The notes under the pieces: model-generated
The model's input: only the letters and a program-made list of their open reading frames with translations
What the model was told of the DNA's origin: nothing
Databases searched by the model: none
Assembly (NCBI GenBank): GCA_030386875.1
Contig: CM059558.1
Location: 6,767,501 to 6,831,500 of the forward strand
Source: Morinoia aosen
Lineage: Eukaryota; Arthropoda; Malacostraca; Amphipoda; Talitridae
Direction of reading: 5' to 3'
Length of the DNA stretch: 64,000 nucleotides
Position numbers and translations under genes: made by a program
Shown here: piece by piece, positions 25,801-35,200 of the stretch
Numbering within the stretch: the stretch's first letter is position 1
Layout of the letters: the number at the start of each line of letters is the position of its first letter

Positions 25801-28800
25801 ATGTGGCTCTTTCACGCATTAAAATTGGAGATGGTGTAATTGAAGAAACTTACTCCCTGTAAGATAAACATCTGTTATTCAAAGATGTACAAAAAAATGA
25901 ATGTGAATTGAATTGAGTGAGCTTGAAGCTCTGCAAGAATTAATTACCACTAGGCTGTTTCTGTGCCTTCTAATTACTAACTTAAGGTTGAAGGTGAAAT
26001 AACAAATCGGTTATTACTTATGGAAGAAAGTTTTCTTCATTCCAGGTTATTTTTTATCTTTATTGTCATATACAAGTTCCAGCTCTCCCCATCCACGCCA
26101 GGCTCACAACATTCGCACCTGTGGAGAAAGGGAACCAGAACTTGGAATTTAGCATGAATATAGTATGCGAGATATGAATGATATTTGATCAATTACAGTA
26201 ATTATGGTAATTATAGTATTGGCACAAAACCTGGTGGAAACAAAATGACGGTCCAGTTCTATGGGATCATCCACTTTAAATAAGATGGCAAGGGGCCAGA
26301 TCAGGAGTTTCACTGGCAGATTGCCTCACCTTGTGGAAACTCAGGATTATGATGTAAAAATCCTTGGCAGACCCTCCAATGGCCCCCAGTTAGTAGATCC
26401 ACTCCTTCCCCCTTCGGATGGCTCGGACTCCCAGCGGCCGTGATGAGAATGGAGACGCTCGACGATGGTCGCACAATCCGCGATAACTGATGGCTGAGGC
26501 TCAAGAATAGCTGAAGAATCACCAGCGGAACAATGTTAGGGCAGAATGGAGGCTGTGTTTTAACTGCTCCAGCAGTCTTGGAAAGCCCTGAAGTGTTCTT
26601 CGGCTGCGTTGGTCAGCAAGCCAGTAAAGTGGATAAAACATGGACAACCCGTTTCCACCAGAATTTTGTACAAAAGAGCAAATCACACGTATCAGTACTA
26701 AATTATCGAAATCCGTTGGAATCCTTCATAAAATAAAAGTGTGTTGCCCAAAGAAGCTGAAAAATACTTTATCTAACAATCATTTCACCATATCTGCAAT
26801 ACAAAATAGAAGCTTGGCACAGAACTGATATAAATAAAACCAATTTGCTCTTTGGGCTGAAAAGAAAACATCAGAGCAATAGAGAAATTAAAATATAATG
26901 CTCACACAAATGATTCATTCAAAAGTTTCAAAATACTGAAATTTTTGGATCTATACAAGCTCTCCATTTGTAATTTCATGTATAAAACACTGACTGATGA
27001 TAGTGACACAGAACTCTAATAATTATTAACTGCACAAACTGGCCATCATGATCATTTAACCCAAAATAGAAACTTCGTACTTCATTTTTCAAAATCTCGG
27101 TCACAACACAGTATCCTCGTCATTGGAACTGAGAATTGGAATGCTATGCTTGCTGAGATCCATGGGAAAAGTTCTAAAAACTTTCAAAAAGAATCTTGAA
27201 TCCCTCATCCTATCGATATATTAATCACATATGATAATCAAGTCAATTTTTTCTGTTATATGACTTCTCTTGATATGGTAATTTGACACAATTAATGACA
27301 TAGACCTTTAGTCTGCTCCTAATCGTTTTCTAGAGTATACTGATCCCATTGAGCCCCCATTAACTATTTTTATGAAAATTAAGTATCAAATCATGAGAGA
27401 ACCAATTTATTGACCAGTCTACAAGTATGCCCCTAGGGTTAAGTAAATTAGATTAAACATTACTGTACACCCTAAAATAGCGTTGAAGATATGATACTCT
27501 AGAAGTCGCTCAACTTACTGGGGCCTATAAGTAGCTGGACTCAAATATGTCCCTTGTACTACATAGACTTGAGGTACAATCTATTGCTGTATCACTTGTA
27601 AATAAACTGTTCAATTGTTTAAATTGGGAGACCTTCGTGACTACTATATTTTGTGTCCATTTTGTTTCTTTCAGTTTTCATGGCTTCTTTGATAAATCGG
27701 ATTTTTCCTCATTCTTCTCAACTTGCTGTTTCAATGCACCGGGTTTCCTGTGTGGAGCTCTCCTGGTGCATAGGTTGTCCACGTTTTCTACAGTCCACAC
27801 TTATATATTTCTTGATAGCCTCATTTTTTCCTTCTCTTGAGATCGCCTTTCATGTTGCCAGAGAAGCTCAAACTAATTAATATAATAAAAAATTTAGAAC
27901 AAATAATGTTTTTAACATACGCATAATAATGGCTTCTAATTCAAAGTTGAAATTCATAAATTGAACATTTATTGATAAACTTGAAATTCTGGAAAATCAA
28001 AGGTATAGATATAAATGTTCTAATGGGTTGATATAAGATTGGGAGCATTTCTGTAATCGTAATCAGAGAGCAGAAGGATAAACTAGTGAAATCTGCACTT
28101 TCGTTTTCTGATAGAAAAAAGTTATTTTATGGGGATTTTATAAGCGTAATGATATTTTCTGAATAGCTACGCAGTTAAGAAATTTCTTCAATTTGAAAAT
28201 CTTTCATTTTGACTGCTCTTATTTCTTCTTTAAACTTTCATAATAAAGTGTCACTGGAGTGTGGCGATGTTCCAGTTCAGGAGTTGTAGTGCATCGTACG
28301 TGTGTGTTTCAGACAGGCGTGAGCAGCAAGTCAGTGTTGTGTGGGGCCGTGCTGCACAGCAGCGCCAGGGGCTCAATGGTGGCCCTGGCTGGCGAGGATA
28401 ACTCCGTGCACTTGCAGCTCGTCAACGACTGTGGCACCCGACGCTCTCTGCTCTCTGTCGTCAGCCACATCTCTGCTGTGCGCTGCATGGGTGTTATCAA
28501 ACGTACTCCGCTTCTGCGATATTCTTTGAATGGTCCGCTCATGTGTGATCCAAACTTGACAGCTAGGTCTGAACAAGATCTGAAAGTACCTAGTGTCTCA
28601 GCTAAGCAAAGTCATAGCACTCATTTAATTGGTGATGATCAGGCATCAAACAGCTGCACCTCACGCGAAAATAAAATGGGTCAGGTATCTGCAGAAGAAA
28701 GCGTGACTTCAAGTGGGCCTTCAGAATGTAACAAGGACAGCTCTGTGTGGTTCGTTACGGGTGGAGGCCGTGCGCAACTAAAAGTGTGGCGATGTTCAAC

Positions 28801-31800
28801 GCAGAATCTGGAAGATATTATAGAACGCTATTCTAAAACGTCTGATGTTGAATTGTCAAAAGACATATTAGTCTCATGTGAGAACCAGATTTGGGCATCT
28901 ACTGAGAGAGTTCGCAACGTGACAGAAGCAAACGATGACTTGAAGGCAGGAGACTTCATTCGACAATTCGGAGTTATGGATGATGAAGCTAATCCCATCA
29001 GCTCCAATGGAGATCAAGATCAACCCTCTTCTACTCTGAACCAATCTGCTTGCCCCGTTGCGCCGTCTTCGAAATTTGAGTGCTTGCTAGGTTTTCCTGA
29101 ATGTGAAGAAATGATCGATTTTCAACTGTCTCGCGGCAAGCCGTCGTCTTGGCGACATCAACAAGTGCAGGTTATTTACTTTAAACTTTACTTGTCTCGT
29201 GTATCAAACTCTCATCTGTATCCTTTTCTCTGTGTTGTCGTGCTGTTATTTTTTATTGTGATTTTGTCAATAGCTGAACGACGATGTACTTGTAATAAAT
29301 TATTTTGTGTAAAATAGGTTTAATGCTTTTGGCAATTATTGAAGCAACCACCTGTGCACTTTGAAAGTTTCAAAACAGCTCTGATCTTTCTGAACAATTT
29401 TTTAATAATTATACATAGTAATTATACATAGGGAGTTTCAAACTACCATCGTAATTTTACATGATTTCTGTCAGGTGGAGGCCGAAGTGCGGCATATGGC
29501 GTGCAGTGGCATGTGGCTAAGCGCCACCACCGCCATTGTGGCTGTCGCGTCGTCTGACGGCTCGCTGAGGTGGGTTGCGGGTCCTCGACTTGTTCTGTAC
29601 GAGCGTTGCGCTGTACCTCAGTGCAGCATCTACATGCCTGTGTGCAGTGCTTAAGCTAGAATATCTTTGTGCTCCTCGTGATGTAGTTGCTCTTCAATTC
29701 CTGAATTGAGGGTGCTTTGTCCCAAATGCTACCTAGTTCATTTCATTACACTTTCAGTTCATGTATTTGAAACCCTCTAGTCTAGAACTTGACTGCTCTC
29801 TGCATACAAACCTCTCTTGAAATTCGGTTAGCACCAGTGAGAACACCGAATTGAGTATTCCAATACCTTCTGTAGATTGATAAGGTTCACAATTAATGTA
29901 TAAAGCCTTCTGATATTGTGAACGACCGTTGAAACCCACTTCTAGCTTCTGAGGCTGCTCTTTCCATAGATGTTAATAATCGTCCTAACGACGTTTATGC
30001 GCTATTTTTATTTTGTTATGAAAATGTAGATAGAACTGCTGCTTGGATATGTGACTCTCGACGTTCTATGATCTAAACTTCTGATGCACTGGGAATCTTA
30101 TGTTACTGTACATTCACATCTGGCACTTCCAGTATTGTGCCCATTCCTTTACTTGATGCAAACTAGCTTATCCAACATCTAATGTATCGATCCATTCCTC
30201 AAAGTAATATCTTAGTTGGAGCGTTATGTAACATGTCAGCTTTCAGCAAAAGGTATTTTTCAACAAATGGTTTTATTTAATTTTACTGCGGAGTTAATGG
30301 AACGTTTGTTCACCTTGCAATCATACGCTTTTGCTCACAATGGGGAAAAAATTTAATTCTAAAGCATCAAAACTAAGTTCAAATTTAGGGTTCAAAACAC
30401 TATATAGGCTGATGAAACCTGCACAGTTCACATCTTTTGCTTAGCGAGTCCTGCTGGTGCTTCGCTGCAGGTGTGAATGTGCTGGTCTGCCAAAGCAATT
30501 GCGGTCTTCTACGTAACTGATGTGAATTTGAGTTGATTTGTCAGCTGCCATTTCAGACTATTTTTAGGTAGTCTTCCATAAGAATTCATATCATTTTGCA
30601 GTCTTAATGAAATATAACCCGAATTCTGAGAATGACAACCTATTGCTGGATATGTAACGCGGTTCTGATTTAAGCAGCCAAGCCTCTCTCTGGCCTTCCT
30701 TCTTAAGTTTGGGTGTGAGAAAGGTAACTGCTGTACCAAATGACAATGGTAAAGTTACAGGAGCTGACAGGCCTTGCAGTGATGATTAGCCAGATCTCTT
30801 GATGCTCAAGTATTGTTTGACTGGGACCCTTTTTAGTAGTTGTGGTCTCGCTCTAACTCTAGATGAATTACACGACCTTGCATCACCCCCTGACATGGAG
30901 ATAGTGCTTTAGTGTTATAGGTAACGTGAAATTTGTGAAAAAACTCACTCCGATGGGCTTTGTCGTTTGAGTCATTCTCCTTTTTGTTTCCAAATTGATT
31001 TCACTGAATAGCGCTATGGTTTGTACGTTGGAGTATGTTACCTCACAAGCCGTCCTTTTGCCTAAGTTATCCTAAGACTTCGTTTTATTCCTTCCAATTC
31101 ATTTATTTCAATAATCTGATGATAGTGTTTGCTAAACACTAAATTTGTTCAAGTTCCTCAACTCATTTATCGGGATGCCTTACCTGATCAACTCATCACC
31201 ATCTCATCCTGTTCGTATTTGTGGCGCTATGTTAGAGTGGCCGTCGATGATCCCATGGTTAAAAGTTACGGAAATGCAATGGCATTGTTGGAGCGGAGCC
31301 TCTCTAAGCAATGCTGCTTCTTACGAACTTTTCTCCAAAGTTTTTTCCATAACATCTCTCATAGCAATGGACCTAATAACCTGTTCTATATGGAGCCTTG
31401 TAGAGCACCGCCGAATTATTGCTAGCAACTTGTTTTACTGCGAACATTGTGATGCAGGGTGTTGCGGCTATGCGGAGCGGACACGGTGCCTACTCTGGAG
31501 GAGGTGTGCATGTTGGAGTGGCCGCGCTGCCTGCTGGCCCTGGACTTGTGCCTGGTGGGGGAGAAATGTGCGCTGGTGCGCGCCACGGACACGGGAGGCC
31601 ACCTGCTCTGCTGCTTCCTCAAGGTCAGGGGAAGCCACATGCTAACTTGGGGGTGCATCTCGTCTTGCTGTGCTCCCCTTAAAAATAAAAGTCAACGATT
31701 TAGACGCTATTACACGTCAGAGAACTTCCCTCGAAATGTACACTTGCCGTCACATAAGTGAAACCTTGTCTTGGAAATACCCACACCCGCGTACTATTTT

Positions 31801-32192
31801 GTAATCCTTTTTTTTGTGTGTGATGAAAAATGAGACTACCGTCTTTATTGGTTACTGCTGAAAAGTTTTAATTTCCATTCTTCTTGGGTCTCCCTCATAA
31901 GCTAATACAAAATTCCAATACAAAGAATTATGGAAGAAGAAAGGCGTTTTCGTTCGCGCTATTTGTTTTCATGTTGGTGTGGCCCTATATTTTTCATCTC
32001 ACTGATGCCACACCAGATTTAATGGATGCATTTTTTATGGAGTGTAAACATGGTAAAATTAAAGAGTTAATATGAATGATATATGCTCAAGTGACATTTT
32101 TCTAATCACATTCATTTATTTTGTTAACCAAAGTCGGACGGGACTCTTCAATGTCCGCATCATAATATTATTTTTGATATAACATTAGTTAC

Positions 32193-32233
<41 letters not shown>

Positions 32234-35200
32234 TGCCGCCACTCTCCATTGAGAGATTATAGTAATGGTAATTTGATGCAAGTCGCAACGTGAGCTCTTT
32301 CGCATGAATTTGGCTCAATGCTATTTGTTTGGTAGCGTGACCTCCTAACATCATCGACAACTTATTTCCTTATCCTTATGAGTAATTACGAGATCTGAAC
32401 CATGTCATTAGTTTATTGGTTAAAAGGTAGTAACAGAATCACTTTAGCGCAACAGAGGAGTTATTTAATGCATGAATTGAATATGAGGTATTTATTTCTA
32501 CAAAGATAACGCTACACATATGATAAAAACGATTGTAAATGAAACCTACCGTGAATCAGTTGGTCAGGATGATGCTATTGGAAGTACATGGAATGACTAA
32601 ACACTCATCTTGGTCGTGGAATCCAGGAGGACTTTTTTTTGGGGGGGGGGGTGAGGGGGGAGGGTTTACATGAATTTAACGTTCACTCAAACATTATATC
32701 TGGCAAAATGCCAAAGCAAAAGCTGAATAGTCTAGGACCAAAGCTGTCGTTAAATGAGTTTACTTACTTATATAATTGAGGGAATCCTTGCATGCCATTC
32801 TGAAGGAACGGGCTACCCTCTCGGAGTTATGGCGTATTCGTCACGAATAAGAACAAACATGTTTCGCACGACCATGTTAAACGTCAATTAACAAATGGAA
32901 TAAAGTCCGTGTTCTCAAATAATTGGATTGAATTAGATTACACTATTGATCTACAAAGAATTAATTAGATCCTAGGTGTTAAAGATTACTCAGACATTGA
33001 AATATATTCGTAGAAGGAAAAGGAGTGTCCAGCAGCACAGCTGCTTGGGGACGCTCGCCAACGTGGCGGTGCAGATGTGGAAAGGGCGAAGGTATGAGGG
33101 CAAACAAAGCTTTCAAACGGTGCCCGTTGGTGTTGTAACAGCCGATTGTGATGGTTTTAGGCAAGGATCGTAGAATTACGCACATGATGCGCTGATTCAC
33201 GAGAACATATTTCTCGTACGATGACGATTCTTTTTCGAGACATTGGAATGGAAGTAGTTAGCCAGACGCACCTTTCCTCGTAGCGTTTTACGTCGTAAAT
33301 ACGATGTAATGGAGTTCTATGGGGGTATAACATGTTATATCTAATTAGGTTAAATAATTACCGTTTTTCGCGGGTCATGCTTTACGGGAATAGTGATGAC
33401 CATGCAGGAACACAGCTCTTTGCCTAGCTCTGCTAGGCGAGGCTCTCTTAAAGCTTTTGTCATTTTGGTGGAGACTTTACTTTTCAGAATTTTTGAAGCC
33501 ATGTTTCTTTGTGAAGCACATTTAATTTAATCTACTTCCTTCAGGTGAGAAATGTAGGTCTGTCTCGTATATGATGTAGAAGCATTTTTTCAGAGACTTG
33601 CTTACATTTTGTTTTCTTCTAGACGTTGTGCAATTTTACTTCTTATTATCTTCATAATGATGCTTTACCTCGAGCTTATTTGAGGAGTTTTATTATTAGT
33701 TTTTTAATTTTTGCTGAGGAAGTTTTACAAAGCCATTCTCTTAATTTCGTTGACCAGGACGTCAATGCCGCAGTGGACGAAGCTGCGGGCGGCGCGACTC
33801 TGGAGCTCGCCTGCCACCAACGGCTACACGACATGGGCATCAACGCCTTGGCTGTACGTGTGTTGTCCTCACGTCATGTTTAAATCAACGCTATTCTGTT
33901 GAATGCTGCACCTGATTCATGTGACAATAAACCTGATTAACGCAATATCTCCGGCCTAACGAGCAGGCCTGAGGATGTCGAGTTCACCACTGCTCCTTTT
34001 CAGACGCGTGCTGCCACTGTTCACAACACAACCTCCAAGTCAACTGGTCATCCCAGTGCCCATTTGTTGAATGCCGAAACTGCGGTGGCAAAGACCGACT
34101 TCTTGCTAACTGGCGGTGATGACGACACCGTGGCGCTCAGCCGCGTCACCGTCCGCCTCTCCGGCCCCTGCGCGGGTCCTCACGTTGAGGTGAAGCGCCT
34201 CGCTATCGCTGTGGGCCACTGCTCGCAAGTCACAGGTGCGTTCTTGGCTGATAACCTGCTACTTGATACGAGAGGAGCGTTCATGTATGCGAAGCTCTAG
34301 TGGGCAAATTTTACCATCTACTGAAAATCTTCTGGTGTCTAATCGTATGAGCTTGACACCATTGTAAAGCCTTGTAAATCGTTACTCAGTAAAATTAATT
34401 GTTTCTTTGATTATAACTGTAAATGAAGAGGTATTTCACCAGTTGGTATTATATTATTTCATTAATTAATACATTTTACATTTTATGGTTGAAATAACTT
34501 ATCTACTTCAGGGTGAAATATTAGAATCCCAAAAATTTCATTTCATAAATTTTAGCGCATACATTCACTTTTTCAGGCCGATGTCACAATTGGTTTTCCC
34601 TCCGTAACTAGGAAATGTGTGTGTCTGAATAACGTGTTTGTTGGTACGTGATGCGAATGTACGAGGTTCGTTTACATTTATTCTACTTTGATGAAATATA
34701 AATCGACACTTGCAGCCCTTTAGGGTGATACAATTATTGTATCTTTAGGAATTAGCTCTCCCAGGGGAAATATGATGAGGGCCTGAGCTGACTGTTAGAT
34801 AGGCCTTCTTTTTGGTTGAAGTAATTTTTTTTTACTGCTGTGCTGTTTTTTAGCTCCTACCTTTTCAGCTTTTATATTATTTCATGAACTTCTTTCTGAA
34901 ACAGTAAGTTTTTCAAAACAGCAAGTTTTACCTATGGTTCATAGGTAAAACTTGAAGAATGTCAAATTGAGTACAAAATCACAGCAGCTTGGTTTGTCTG
35001 ATATTAGTTTCTCTCTATTTTCAATGCCAGTACTTTTAAATAAATATGCATTCGCACGAATAAACGTCAATTACATTATTAATACGTAAGTATGCAATTT
35101 TAGAAACATAAGCTTTCCAAAATTGGACTTGACCTTTTTTTAAATATAGCCTACTTGAGACTTTTTAAATTAAACTTGATCTTTTTTAAGTTAAACTTGA

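Noticed and set aside
31145-31645. 166-codon ORF over WDR6 intron 12 and exon 13
   Set aside because: It reads exon 13 in the wrong frame. Only the frame joined to exons 12 and 14 gives WDR6-like sequence.
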